Shown: in pieces, positions 34,761-45,655 of the stretch
Position numbering within the stretch: position 1 is the first letter of the stretch
Layout: the number at the start of each line of letters is the position of its first letter
From: Aeromonas veronii bv. veronii
GTDB taxonomy: Bacteria; Pseudomonadota; Gammaproteobacteria; Enterobacterales; Aeromonadaceae
NCBI RefSeq assembly: GCF_000820225.1
Contig: NZ_CDDK01000036.1
Span: forward strand, 1-45,655
Length of the DNA: 45,655 nucleotides
Reading direction: 5' to 3'
Program-made: the position numbers and the translations under genes
The notes under the pieces: generated by a model
Told to the model about the DNA's origin: nothing
Seen by the model: only the letters and a program-made list of their open reading frames with translations
Database searches by the model: none

Positions 34761-35219
34761 ATGACTACACAAATTGAACTGAAGATTCTGGATGCCCGTA
34801 TCGGTACCGAGTTCCCGCTGCCCGCCTACGCAACACCGGGCTCTGCCGGCATGGATCTGCGCGCACTGCTGGATGCGCCGCTGACTCTGGCTCCGGGTGA
34901 TACCACCCTGGTGCCGACCGGTCTGGCCATTCACATCCAGGATCCGGGTCTGTGTGCCACCATCCTGCCCCGCTCCGGCCTCGGCCATAAGCACGGCATC
35001 GTGCTGGGCAACCTGGTCGGTCTTATCGATTCCGATTACCAGGGTCAGCTGATGGTCTCGGTCTGGAACCGCGGCAAAGATGAGTTCACCATGCAACCCG
35101 GCGAGCGCATCGCCCAGCTGGTGATCATGCCGGTAGTTCAGGCCAGCTTCCAACTGGTCGATGAGTTCAATCAGAGCGAACGAGGTGAAGGCGGTTTTGG
35201 TTCTTCTGGTCGCCAATAA
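34761..35219 (+). CDS. dut: dUTP diphosphatase Dut
   Basis: A 152-residue trimeric dUTPase that converts dUTP to dUMP, keeping uracil out of DNA and supplying dTMP precursor. All five family motifs are seen: [41 protein letters not shown] and the C-terminal P-loop-like [11 protein letters not shown]. Length as in E. coli (151). Placed between coaBC and slmA in the enterobacterial order. Confidence 0.98.
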   Translation: MTTQIELKILDARIGTEFPLPAYATPGSAGMDLRALLDAPLTLAPGDTTLVPTGLAIHIQDPGLCATILPRSGLGHKHGIVLGNLVGLIDSDYQGQLMVSVWNRGKDEFTMQPGERIAQLVIMPVVQASFQLVDEFNQSERGEGGFGSSGRQ

Positions 35220-35287
35220 CAGACCACACCAGCCCGATGGGCGGTGCTTAATAACAGAATCAAGCCATTGTTTTTTTAGGGGAATCC

Positions 35288-35884
35288 ATGGCAAGCAGTA
35301 ATCAGAAACAGAGTCGGCGCGATCAGATCCTGCAAGCGCTCGCCCATATGCTGGAAACCAGTCCGGGGCAGCGTATCACCACGGCCCGTCTGGCGGCCGA
35401 GGTCGGCGTCTCTGAAGCAGCCCTCTATCGACATTTTCCCAGCAAGGCGCGGATGTTCGAGGGGCTGATCGACTTTATCGAGGATTCCCTGCTGTCACGG
35501 GTCAATCTGATCATGGCGGAAGAGAAGGACACCATGGCGCGCTGCCACCATATCCTGCAGCTGCTGCTGGTGTTCGCCGAGCGCAATCCCGGCATTACCC
35601 GCATCCTCAATGGCGACGCCCTGCTGGGTGAGCACGATCGGCTGCGGGATCGCATCAGCATCCTGTTCGACAAGCTGGAGACCCAGATCAAGCAGGTGCT
35701 GCGCGAGAAGCGGCTGCGCGAGGGGCAAGGCTTCCAGCTCGACGAGACCATGCTGGCCAATCTGCTGCTGGCCTACACCGAAGGCCGCATCAGCCAGTTC
35801 GTGCGCTCCGAGTTCAAGCTCAAGCCGACCGCCGGTTTTGAAGATCAGTGGCAATTTATCCGCAGCCAGCTGCTGCAGAGCTGA
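35288..35884 (+). CDS. slmA: Nucleoid occlusion factor SlmA
   Basis: A 198-residue TetR-type DNA-binding protein, the same length as E. coli SlmA. The HTH ([30 protein letters not shown]) binds SlmA sites over the chromosome, and the protein then blocks FtsZ polymerisation over unsegregated DNA. The C-terminal dimer region ([14 protein letters not shown]) is conserved. It follows dut on the same strand by 68 nt and is closed by a strong terminator. Confidence 0.97.
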   Translation: MASSNQKQSRRDQILQALAHMLETSPGQRITTARLAAEVGVSEAALYRHFPSKARMFEGLIDFIEDSLLSRVNLIMAEEKDTMARCHHILQLLLVFAERNPGITRILNGDALLGEHDRLRDRISILFDKLETQIKQVLREKRLREGQGFQLDETMLANLLLAYTEGRISQFVRSEFKLKPTAGFEDQWQFIRSQLLQS

Positions 35885-35906
35885 TGGTTTTTTCGCATCA
35901 TTCAGC

Positions 35907-35941
35907 AAAAAGAAGGGAGGCTTTGGCCTCCCTTCTTTTTT
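35907..35941. terminator. slmA terminator
   Basis: A 15-bp A-G/C-T-rich stem (AAAAAGAAGGGAGGC and its complement) with a TTTG loop is followed by six Ts. Symmetric enough to work on both strands. Confidence 0.92.
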
Positions 35942-36049
35942 GTGTCAGGTTTTTATGGCAGAAAAGAAGTACCAGATGCGACCCGTACTGTCGCGCTGCG
36001 GTGTTAGATTTATCCACCATAAACCTTTTAGAACCTGACAGGACATCCT

Positions 36050-36886
<837 letters not shown>

Positions 36887-36905
36887 TCGCGGTTCTGCTG
36901 CAACA

Positions 36906-36935
36906 GACAATGCCAGCCTTCGGGCTGGCATTGTC
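36906..36935 (+). terminator. mscS terminator
   Basis: A 13-bp perfect stem (GACAATGCCAGCC and its complement) capped by a TTCG tetraloop begins 20 nt after the mscS stop. The T-tract after it (GTTTC) is short. Confidence 0.8.
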
Positions 36936-38883
<1,948 letters not shown>

Positions 38884-38905
38884 TTTATCGGGCCTTTCTG
38901 AATGC

Positions 38906-38936
38906 AAAAGCCCCGCTCGATGAGCGGGGCTTTTTT
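38906..38936. terminator. pgi terminator
   Basis: A 13-bp perfect stem (AAAAGCCCCGCTC and complement) with a GAT loop followed by six Ts. The AAAA on its left could let it also end ilvC transcripts, for which no separate terminator with a T-run is seen in 38937-39039. Confidence 0.93.
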
Positions 38937-39039
38937 ATGGCTGTCAGGCTGATTTTTCTGGCTGGCCGAGCGGGTGTCCAGTCCGACCGGCGACGGGGAT
39001 CGTCATCCCCGCCCCTTCATCATCCAGCCCGATGCGGGC

Positions 39040-40521
39040 TTAACCGCCAACGGCGATGCGTTTCATGTCTTTCATATAACCACGCAGTACCTGGCCGATT
39101 TTTTCGATCGGGTGGTTGCGGGTCGCTTCGTTGGCCGCCAGCAGCGCCAGGTTATCCACGCTCTGCCCTTCCGCCTTGCTGGCACCCAGATCGCCCGCTT
39201 TCAGGGTCGGCATGAAGTGCTCGCGCAGCAAGGGCACGGCGGCGTTGGCGAACAGGTAGTTACCGTATTCGGCGGTGTCGGAGATGACCACGTTCATCTC
39301 GTACAGACGCTTGCGAGCAACTGTGTTGGCGATCAGCGGCAGCTCGTGCAGGGATTCGTAGTAGGCAGACTCCTCGTAGATACCGGAGGCCACCATGGTC
39401 TCGAACGCCAGCTCGACACCCGCCTTGACCATTGCCACCATCACCACGCCATTGTCGAAGTACTCCTGCTCGGCAATCTTGCCAGCGAACGCCGGGGCGT
39501 TTTCGAAGGCGGATTTGCCGGTCTCTTCACGCCAGGTGAACAGTTTGACGTCATCTTCGGCCCAGTCGGCCATCATGCCGCGGGAGAACTCACCGGCGAT
39601 GATGTCGTCCATGTGCTTCTCGAACAGCGGGCGCATCAGGGTCTTGAGCTGCTCGGAGAGCTCGAAGGCGCGCAGCTTGGCAGGGTTGGAGAGGCGGTCC
39701 ATCATCAGGCTGATACCACCCTGTTTCAGGGCTTCGGTGATGGTCTCCCAGCCGAACTGGATCAGCTTGCCGGCGTAGGCCGGGTCGGTGCCTTCGGCAA
39801 CCAGTTTGTCGTAGCAGAGCAGAGAACCGGCCTGCAGCATGCCGCAGAGGATGGTCTGCTCGCCCATCAGGTCAGATTTCACTTCCGCTACGAAGGAGGA
39901 TTCCAGCACCCCGGCACGGTCGCCGCCGGTGGCAGAGGCCCACGCCTTGGCGATGGCCATGCCTTCGCCTTTCGGGTCATTTTCAGGGTGAACGGCGATC
40001 AGGGTCGGCACACCAAAGCCACGCTTGTACTCTTCACGCACTTCGGTGCCCGGGCACTTGGGCGCAACCATCACGACGGTGATATCGGAGCGGATCTGCT
40101 GACCCTCTTCCACCACGTTGAAGCCGTGGGAGTAGCCCAGCGCAGCACCCTGCTTCATCAGCGGCATCACGGTCTTCACCACATCAGAGTGCTGTTTGTC
40201 CGGAGTCAGGTTCAGCACCAGATCGGCTGTCGGGATCAGCTCTTCATAGGTGCCGACCGCGAAGCCGTTGTCGGTGGCCTTCTGCCAGGAGGCGCGCTTC
40301 TCGGTGATGGCGGCCTTGCGCAGGGCGTAGGAGATATCCAGCCCGGAGTCACGCATGTTCAGGCCCTGGTTCAGACCCTGGGCACCACAGCCCACAATCA
40401 CCACCTTCTTGCCCTTCAGCACGTTGCAGCCGTCCGCGAACTCTTCGCGCTGCATGAAACGACACTTGCCCAGCTGGGCCAACTGCTGACGCAGGTTCAA
40501 GGTGTTGAAATAGTTAGCCAT
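39040..40521 (-). CDS. ilvC: Ketol-acid reductoisomerase IlvC (long form)
   Basis: A 493-residue class II (long) ketol-acid reductoisomerase, as in E. coli (491). It converts acetolactate/acetohydroxybutyrate to dihydroxy-acids in valine, leucine and isoleucine synthesis, using NADPH and Mg2+. The Rossmann motif [21 protein letters not shown] and the duplicated C-terminal knotted domain are visible (metal-ligand region [11 protein letters not shown]). GGAG precedes the ATG. Divergent from its regulator ilvY. Confidence 0.98.
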   Translation of the reverse strand: MANYFNTLNLRQQLAQLGKCRFMQREEFADGCNVLKGKKVVIVGCGAQGLNQGLNMRDSGLDISYALRKAAITEKRASWQKATDNGFAVGTYEELIPTADLVLNLTPDKQHSDVVKTVMPLMKQGAALGYSHGFNVVEEGQQIRSDITVVMVAPKCPGTEVREEYKRGFGVPTLIAVHPENDPKGEGMAIAKAWASATGGDRAGVLESSFVAEVKSDLMGEQTILCGMLQAGSLLCYDKLVAEGTDPAYAGKLIQFGWETITEALKQGGISLMMDRLSNPAKLRAFELSEQLKTLMRPLFEKHMDDIIAGEFSRGMMADWAEDDVKLFTWREETGKSAFENAPAFAGKIAEQEYFDNGVVMVAMVKAGVELAFETMVASGIYEESAYYESLHELPLIANTVARKRLYEMNVVISDTAEYGNYLFANAAVPLLREHFMPTLKAGDLGASKAEGQSVDNLALLAANEATRNHPIEKIGQVLRGYMKDMKRIAVGG

Positions 40522-40574
40522 GGTGATTGCTCCGTTCGATTGATTCCATGCCGGATAGCGGCGTTGTCTGAACC

Positions 40575-40657
40575 ACTATAGCGCGGGACACTTATTGCCT
40601 GAACTGATATATTCGAAACAGTACGTTGCAATAACTGAAACGTTCACCCTTTATAAT
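40575..40657. promoter_or_regulatory. ilvC-ilvY divergent regulatory region
   Basis: For ilvC (minus) TTCAGG (40603-40598), 17 bp and TATAGT (40580-40575) form a promoter. For ilvY (plus) a perfect TATAAT lies at 40652-40657. Between them a TTATTGC (40592-40598) and GCAATAA (40628-40634) form an inverted repeat overlapping the ilvC -35, as expected for an IlvY operator where inducer-bound IlvY activates ilvC. The detailed operator limits are inferred. Confidence 0.55.
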
Positions 40658-40742
40658 TGCCTGCTGAATGTACCGCGAGATGGCAAAAACAAGCCGCCAA
40701 CCGCTGGATATCGGGCACACCAGCCGCGCCAGGAGCTGAAAG

Positions 40743-41636
40743 ATGGATCTTCGCAATCTCGAGCTGTTTCTACACCTCGCCGACTCCCTTCATTTCGGCA
40801 AGAGCGCCGATGCCATGGCGGTCAGCCCTTCCACCCTGAGCCGCGCCATCCAGCGGCTGGAGCAGGAGACAGGCTGCATCCTGTTCGAGCGGGACAACCG
40901 CTCGGTGCGGCTCACCCCTGCCGGCGAGAAACTGCGGGAGTTTGGCGGCGGCCTGTTGCAGGAGTGGCGTCAGCTCAAGCAGGAGCTCAAACGCAGCGAT
41001 GAACCGCTACAGGGGCGGCTGCGGGTATTCTGCTCGGTCACTGCCAGTTACTTTCTGCTGCCCGAGGTGCTGGAGCGCTTTCGCCGCCGCTACCCCCAGC
41101 TGGAGATCAAGCTGGAGACCGGCGACCCGGCGCTAGCGGTGGACAAGATCCTGGCCGATGAAGCCGATCTCGCCATCGCCGCCCGCCCCGATGCCCTGCC
41201 CGCCAAGTTGGAGTTCGCCAGCCTTCAGCTGGTGCCGCTGGTCTTTATCGCGCCGCGCAACGCCCCGCAACTGAACCAGTGGTTCCGTCAGGGAGAACCT
41301 GATTGGGAGCAGTTGCCAGTCATCCTCTCCGAGCAGGGGCTGGCCCGCAAACGCAGCGATCAGTGGTTTCGCAACAAGGGGATCGCGCCCAACATCTACG
41401 CCGAAGTGGCGGGTAACGAGGGAATCGTCGCCATGGTGGCGCTCGGCTGTGGCGTGGGGCTGGTGCCGGCAGCGGTGATCGACCATAGCCCGCTCGGCGA
41501 CAAGGTGCGGATCATCGACCTCAAACCCGCCTTCAAACCATTTGATGTGGGGATCGGGGTACTCAAGAAGCGGCTGGAGGAACCGCTGATCCGCGCCTTC
41601 TGGGATACCGCGCAGAATCAGGGCTCACTGCGCTGA
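40743..41636 (+). CDS. ilvY: LysR-family activator IlvY
   Basis: A 297-residue LysR-type regulator; the winged HTH (MDLRNLELFLHLADSLHFGKSADAMAVSPSTLSRAIQRLE) and substrate-binding domain match IlvY. IlvY responds to acetolactate or acetohydroxybutyrate and activates ilvC. Its divergent position is the classical IlvY arrangement. AGGAG precedes ATG 40743. Its last 12 bases overlap the end of the convergent solute-binding-like gene. Confidence 0.95.
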   Translation: MDLRNLELFLHLADSLHFGKSADAMAVSPSTLSRAIQRLEQETGCILFERDNRSVRLTPAGEKLREFGGGLLQEWRQLKQELKRSDEPLQGRLRVFCSVTASYFLLPEVLERFRRRYPQLEIKLETGDPALAVDKILADEADLAIAARPDALPAKLEFASLQLVPLVFIAPRNAPQLNQWFRQGEPDWEQLPVILSEQGLARKRSDQWFRNKGIAPNIYAEVAGNEGIVAMVALGCGVGLVPAAVIDHSPLGDKVRIIDLKPAFKPFDVGIGVLKKRLEEPLIRAFWDTAQNQGSLR

Positions 41637-42497
41637 CACCGGATTATAGATAAGGGCCGGATCGACCATCATCATACGGCTGGGCAGCGGCAAGTCGGGG
41701 TTGTGCAGCTCGAGGCGCACCCGCTCATCCAGTTTCAGCCGCCGAATGGTGCTGCCAAATCCCTCTTCAAAGACCCGGTCAAAAGCACCAGACTGCCGCG
41801 CCCGCAGCAGGCCAAGCTCGATGCGCTGGGCCAGCTCCGGATATTTTGGCGAGACAAAGAAGAGCAGCGCCAGCGGATAGCGAAACACCAGACGGGGCTC
41901 GATGGCGAGATCCGGATGCTGCCTGAGCTCATCCTCGATCTCGATGACCGAACGCAGGAAGCAGTCAAAACGCTTCTTGCGCAGCATGTTGAAGAGCGCC
42001 TCATAAAGATTGCCCACCGTCACCTTGAGGCCGTTAGCCCGCAGCAACTGGGTGTCTGGCCAGGATCTGTGCTGGCCGATGGAGAGCCCGGCGCGATGCC
42101 AGTCCGCCAACGATCCGATCGCGGCAAAACGTCCCTCATCCCCCTTCCGAACCAGACACACCCGCCACCCCAGCAGCCCCTTGGCCAGCGGAATGTGGAT
42201 TGCCAGCAACTCCCGCTCTCGCTGACCATCCGGGGCAAAGACACCGACCTGAACCAGCTCGCCGCTGCGCAGCTCCTTCACCGCCCGCCCCTGCTCCATC
42301 TGCGGGCTGGAGACCAGCTGGTAAGGGCCATATTCGGGCACGGTGAGATCGAGGGAGAGGCGCAACAACTGGACGACGGCGGGGTTGGGGTGATCCAGCA
42401 GCAGATTCCAGGCGCGGATAGGCTGCTCGGTTGCCGTTGCGCCAACCGTCCACAGTGCCATGCACCACCACCAGACTCTGATCATCCTGCGCACCAT
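41625..42497 (-). CDS. Periplasmic solute-binding-protein-like protein
   Basis: A 290-residue protein with a signal peptide (MVRRMIRVWWWCMALWTVGATA before TEQPIRAW). The rest looks like a family 3 bacterial extracellular solute-binding fold (two-lobe), seen in LLGWRVCLVRKGDEGRF, LYEALFNMLRKKRFDCFLRS and RLVFRYPLALLFFVSPKYPELAQRI, as in the orphan sensors common in Vibrio and Aeromonas. No transporter or kinase is adjacent, so ligand and partner are unknown. The ATG at 42497 has AAGG 5 nt upstream; an ATG four codons later is possible. Ends inside ilvY by 12 bp. Confidence 0.75.
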   Translation of the reverse strand: MVRRMIRVWWWCMALWTVGATATEQPIRAWNLLLDHPNPAVVQLLRLSLDLTVPEYGPYQLVSSPQMEQGRAVKELRSGELVQVGVFAPDGQRERELLAIHIPLAKGLLGWRVCLVRKGDEGRFAAIGSLADWHRAGLSIGQHRSWPDTQLLRANGLKVTVGNLYEALFNMLRKKRFDCFLRSVIEIEDELRQHPDLAIEPRLVFRYPLALLFFVSPKYPELAQRIELGLLRARQSGAFDRVFEEGFGSTIRRLKLDERVRLELHNPDLPLPSRMMMVDPALIYNPVSAQ

Positions 42498-42575
42498 CCG
42501 TGCCTTATGCTCCTCGCCATACTATAACGTCAGCCAGCACCTCAACGGCGCCCTCTCTGAAAGATGTGTGAGCGC

Positions 42576-42606
42576 TCTCGTGTCAAATCTCGTGTCAAAA
42601 GTGACA
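42576..42606. repeat. Tandem 12-bp repeat and TGTCA palindrome
   Basis: TCTCGTGTCAAA occurs twice in direct tandem (42576-42587 and 42588-42599). The second copy runs into TGTCA-AAAG-TGACA (42593-42606), a perfect inverted repeat. It lies 70-100 bp upstream of the 63-codon gene, and is likely a protein-binding site. Confidence 0.7.
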
Positions 42607-42677
42607 ATAGGCAAACCCGGCAGGTCATCGCAGACTGGGCGTTCATCAACAAACGCCAAGCCGCAGGGAGGAGAGCC

Positions 42678-42869
42678 ATGAAACAGCATCTGGTAGAGAT
42701 CAAGGGTTCAACCCTGTTTGACGAGTATCTGCAAAGCATGGGCGTACCCAGCACGGCGCTCGATCGGGAGCAGGATATCTATCTGCAGGAACGCCACTTG
42801 GGAGCCATTCGCCGGGTGCAGGGCGAACTGCGCTTTTATCTGCGTGCCAATGCCCTCAACAAACGGTGA
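42678..42869 (+). CDS. Uncharacterised 63-residue protein
   Basis: Start ATG 42678 follows a strong GGGAGGAGA. The frame MKQHLVEIKGSTLFDEYLQSM... has an alternating charged/hydrophobic pattern with a probable C-terminal helix (ERHLGAIRRVQGELRFYLRA). There is no cysteine, no signal peptide and no recognised motif. It is 73 nt upstream of patZ on the same strand and may be cotranscribed. Family unknown to me. Confidence 0.65.
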   Translation: MKQHLVEIKGSTLFDEYLQSMGVPSTALDREQDIYLQERHLGAIRRVQGELRFYLRANALNKR

Positions 42870-42942
42870 TCAGGATCCGGTCACAGAACCCGCAGCAAAG
42901 GCGTATTAGACTGGTATCTTCCCCCTTTTGTCGGGAGTGCCC

Positions 42943-45525
42943 ATGAAAGCAAGCGGTCTGGATCGGCTGTTCAAACCCCACTCAATCGCCGTGATCGGCG
43001 CCTCGACCGACCCGCTCAAGGCGGGTCATGTGATCGTGCGCCACCTGCTGGCGGGCCAGTTCAAAGGGCCCATCCTCCCCGTCACCCCGCGTAACAAGGC
43101 CATCGCCGGCGTGCTGGCCTATCCCGATATCGCCAGCCTACCGCTGACCCCGGATCTCGCCATCATCTGCACCAGACGGGAGCGGGTCTTGCCGTTGCTG
43201 GAAGCGCTCGGCCAAAAGGGCGCGGGGGCGGCCATCATACTGGCCGCCGACTTTTCCCCCGAGGAGCGACTGGAGCTGAAACGGGTCTGCCAGCAATATG
43301 GCATTCGCCTGCTCGGCCCCAACAGCATGGGGATGCTGCTGCCCGGCCAGGGGATCAACGCCAGCTTTTCCCCTATTGCCGCCAAGCCGGGGCAGGTCGC
43401 CTTTCTCTCGCAATCCGCCGCCGTCAGCACCACCATTCTGGATTGGGCCAAGCAGCATGAACTGGGCTTCTCCGCCTTCATCTCCCTTGGTGATCACTGC
43501 GATATCGACTTCGGCCAGCTGCTGGATCAGCTCTCCCGCGACAGCGTCACCCGCGCCATCTTGATCTACATGGACAAGTTGCACGACGCCCGCCACTTTC
43601 TCTCGGCTGCGCGGGCAGCATCGCGCAACAAGCCGATCCTGGTGCTGAAAAGCGGGCGCCACGAACCGGCCCACGGCCTCGACAATGTCTATGATGCCGC
43701 CATCCGCCGTGCCGGCATGCTGCGGGTACGGGATACCCACGAACTGTTTGCCGCGGTGGAAACCCTCAGCCACTCCATGACCCTCAAGGGAGAGCGACTC
43801 GCCATCATCTCCAACGGCCGCGGGCTGGCCAATATGGCGGTGGATGTGCTGCTGGAGCGCGGCGGAAAACTGGCTCGCCCGCCGCTCGATATCGGCAGCG
43901 ATGCCACCATCACCACCTATCAGGAGGCGCTGGACAGCGTGCTGCAGGAAGATGGCATCGACGCCATCCTGATCATCCACGCCCCCTCGCTCACGGCACC
44001 GAGTGCGCCGCTGGCCAGCCATCTTATTGCTCATCTGAAACAGCATCCCAGAGCTCGCCGTTTCAACATCCTCACCAACTGGGCGGGCGAATACTCGGCG
44101 CAGGAGGGGCGCAAACTCTTTACCGAGGCGGGCTTCCCGACCTACCGCACGCCGGAAAGCGCCATGGCCGCCTTCATGCACATGGTGGAATACCGCCGCA
44201 ACCAGAAGCAGTTGATGGAAACCCCGGCATCCCTGCATGGCAACCAGCTCAATGTCGATCTGTGCCAGCAGCTGATCCGCCAAGCGCAGGAGCGCAAACA
44301 GCTAAGATTGGATACCCATCTGGTGCACCCGATTTTACAAGCTGCCGGTCTCTCGACCCTGCCAACCTGGATCGTCACCGACGCCATCGAGGCGACCCTC
44401 ACCGCCGAGCAGATCGGCTATCCGGTGGCGGTAAAACTGCGCTCGCCCGATATCCTGCACAAGTCTGCCGTACACGGTGTGGTGCTCAATCTGCGCACCT
44501 CGGCCGAAGTAGCACAGGCTGCAGATGCCATTCTGGACAGGGTCAAACAGCATGATGCGGGCGCCCGCATTGAAGGTTTGCTGGTGCAGCGGATGGCTCG
44601 CCGCAGCGGTGGCCTCGAGCTGCGGGTACGCATCCAGCAAGACGCCATCTTTGGCCCCGTCATTCTGCTGGGTGAGTCGGGTGCGGAACCGCAGGAGATG
44701 GTGGCAGCGTTACCGCCGCTCAATCAGGCGCTGGCCCGTTACCAGATCATCGGTGCACTCAAGAGTCGCAAGATTCGTGAGCAGGCCACACCGGAACGAC
44801 TGGATACCGATGCCCTCGGTCAGGTGCTCTGCCAGCTCTCCGAACTGCTGCTCGCCTTTCCTGAGATCCAGGAGCTGGATCTGCACCCGCTGCAAGCGTG
44901 CGGTACCGAGATGGTGGTGCTGGATGCCAGCCTCACGCTGGCTGACCCCGCCATCCCGACCAGCAACCGACTGGCAATCCGCCCCTATCCTACCGAACTG
45001 GAGGAGGGTGCCTGGCTTAAAGATCAGCGCCATATCCTGCTGCGCCCGATCCGGCCGGAAGATGAACCGGCTCACAAGCAGTTCGTGCTGCAGGTCTCCG
45101 ATGAAGACAGGTACAAACGCTTCTTCGCCGATGTAGGCGAGCTGGGCCATGAAGAGCTGGCTCGCATGACCCAGATCGATTACGACCGGGAGATGGCCTT
45201 CGTAGCGGTGGGGCAAGATGGCGAGCTGCAGGATCAGATCCTCGGCGTGGTACGCGCGATCTCGACCCCGGATCTGAGCGATGCCGAGTTTGCAATTCTG
45301 GTGCGATCGGACTTGAAAGGGGTGGGGCTCGGCAAATTGATGATGGAGAAGATCATCCGTTACGCCAAAGAGCAGGGGATTGGCCAGCTATCCGGCATGA
45401 CCATGCCCAGCAATCGCGGCATGGTCAACCTCGCCAAGCGGCTGGGATTCAAGATCGACGTGCAAATGGAAGAGGGGGTAGTCAATATGGAACTGCCCTG
45501 TAGCCAGCAAGCGACAGAAGCCTGA
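42943..45525 (+). CDS. patZ: Protein lysine acetyltransferase PatZ (YfiQ/Pat)
   Basis: An 860-residue protein with an N-terminal NDP-forming acyl-CoA synthetase-like region (about 1-690: CoA-binding SIAVIGASTDPLKAGHVI; an ATP-grasp part with ILVLKSGRHEPAHG and PVAVKLRSPDILHKSAVHG) and a C-terminal GNAT acetyltransferase domain (about 695-850: LLRPIRPEDEP, FAILVRSDLKGVGLGKLMMEKI). It parallels E. coli PatZ (886 aa), which acetylates and inactivates acetyl-CoA synthetase and other proteins. ATG 42943 has GGGAG 5 nt upstream. In E. coli patZ is cAMP-CRP-controlled; no strong CRP site is visible here. Confidence 0.95.
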   Translation: MKASGLDRLFKPHSIAVIGASTDPLKAGHVIVRHLLAGQFKGPILPVTPRNKAIAGVLAYPDIASLPLTPDLAIICTRRERVLPLLEALGQKGAGAAIILAADFSPEERLELKRVCQQYGIRLLGPNSMGMLLPGQGINASFSPIAAKPGQVAFLSQSAAVSTTILDWAKQHELGFSAFISLGDHCDIDFGQLLDQLSRDSVTRAILIYMDKLHDARHFLSAARAASRNKPILVLKSGRHEPAHGLDNVYDAAIRRAGMLRVRDTHELFAAVETLSHSMTLKGERLAIISNGRGLANMAVDVLLERGGKLARPPLDIGSDATITTYQEALDSVLQEDGIDAILIIHAPSLTAPSAPLASHLIAHLKQHPRARRFNILTNWAGEYSAQEGRKLFTEAGFPTYRTPESAMAAFMHMVEYRRNQKQLMETPASLHGNQLNVDLCQQLIRQAQERKQLRLDTHLVHPILQAAGLSTLPTWIVTDAIEATLTAEQIGYPVAVKLRSPDILHKSAVHGVVLNLRTSAEVAQAADAILDRVKQHDAGARIEGLLVQRMARRSGGLELRVRIQQDAIFGPVILLGESGAEPQEMVAALPPLNQALARYQIIGALKSRKIREQATPERLDTDALGQVLCQLSELLLAFPEIQELDLHPLQACGTEMVVLDASLTLADPAIPTSNRLAIRPYPTELEEGAWLKDQRHILLRPIRPEDEPAHKQFVLQVSDEDRYKRFFADVGELGHEELARMTQIDYDREMAFVAVGQDGELQDQILGVVRAISTPDLSDAEFAILVRSDLKGVGLGKLMMEKIIRYAKEQGIGQLSGMTMPSNRGMVNLAKRLGFKIDVQMEEGVVNMELPCSQQATEA

Positions 45526-45655
45526 TTTGACCACCTGCAGAGTCGTTCAAATTGCTGTGAATGAAACTGATAGGGCTCTGATATAGCCAGAAAATGGCGG
45601 GAATAATCGGCTATCTGGCACTCTTACTTGGCAGAGAAAAGCCAGATATTGGTGG
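45526..45655. other. Right-edge intergenic tail
   Basis: I see no gene, terminator with a T-run or repeat in the last 130 bp after patZ. Confidence 0.4.

Noticed and set aside
38974..40581. 535-codon open frame opposite ilvC
   Set aside because: It is antisense to intact ilvC, low-complexity in H/Q/G/V, and without a ribosome site or recognised domain.

Overview
The window reads as a continuous stretch of chromosome from a gammaproteobacterium, most probably Aeromonas or a close relative. This is inferred from the high-GC coding style, the enterobacterial/Vibrio-type gene content (CpxRA, ZapB, SlmA, ElbB, PatZ, long-form IlvC, zinc-free L33) and gene order partly shared with E. coli (rrn-yrdA, fieF/cpxRA, lexA/plsB/ubiCA, radC-rpmB-rpmG-mutM, coaBC-dut-slmA, ilvC/ilvY). 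No transposase, integrase, CRISPR array, tRNA or rRNA body was recognised. The content is almost entirely core housekeeping, with a few small uncharacterised genes between the conserved blocks.

Layout. 1-200: a textbook rRNA P1 promoter fires leftward off the window edge, sharing a short divergent region with a gamma-carbonic anhydrase-like gene (yrdA). 0.2-5 kb: polA with a cluster of DnaA boxes upstream, elbB and zapB. 5.2-8.2 kb (minus): fieF-cysE-membrane protein, apparently one unit. 8.3-10.9 kb (plus): cpxR-cpxA, then trmL. 10.9-14.4 kb (minus): lexA with two SOS boxes, a 99-codon unknown gene, then sco1-dinF; the lexA-dinF pair of E. coli is split here. 14.6-20 kb: plsB, ubiC-ubiA, a secreted FliL-like protein and several very small genes, including a 54-aa Cys-rich protein and a 41-aa acidic protein. 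20-24.4 kb: acuI and a LacI-family regulator, divergent from a three-gene ascorbate-type PTS, with three palindromic operators between them.

24.5-30.6 kb: LPS inner-core genes (waaA, waaF, waaE, a GT9 glycosyltransferase) interleaved with coaD, then a VirK/YbjX-family gene. 30.7-35.9 kb: mutM, an unknown membrane-anchored protein, rpmG, rpmB and radC on the minus strand; coaBC, dut and slmA on the plus strand. 36-45.5 kb: mscS, pgi, the divergent ilvC/ilvY pair, a periplasmic solute-binding-like protein, a 63-aa unknown, and the large protein acetyltransferase PatZ.

Functional themes are replication and repair (polA, lexA, mutM, radC, dut), division (zapB, slmA), envelope stress and envelope synthesis (cpxRA, plsB, waa genes, mscS), cofactors (ubiCA, coaBC, coaD), and amino-acid/carbon metabolism (cysE, ilvC, pgi, PTS, patZ). 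I found no clearly new multi-gene system. The best candidates for undescribed biology are the small genes, the orphan PTS with its operator array, the DnaA-box cluster before polA, and a tandem-repeat site before the 63-aa gene.
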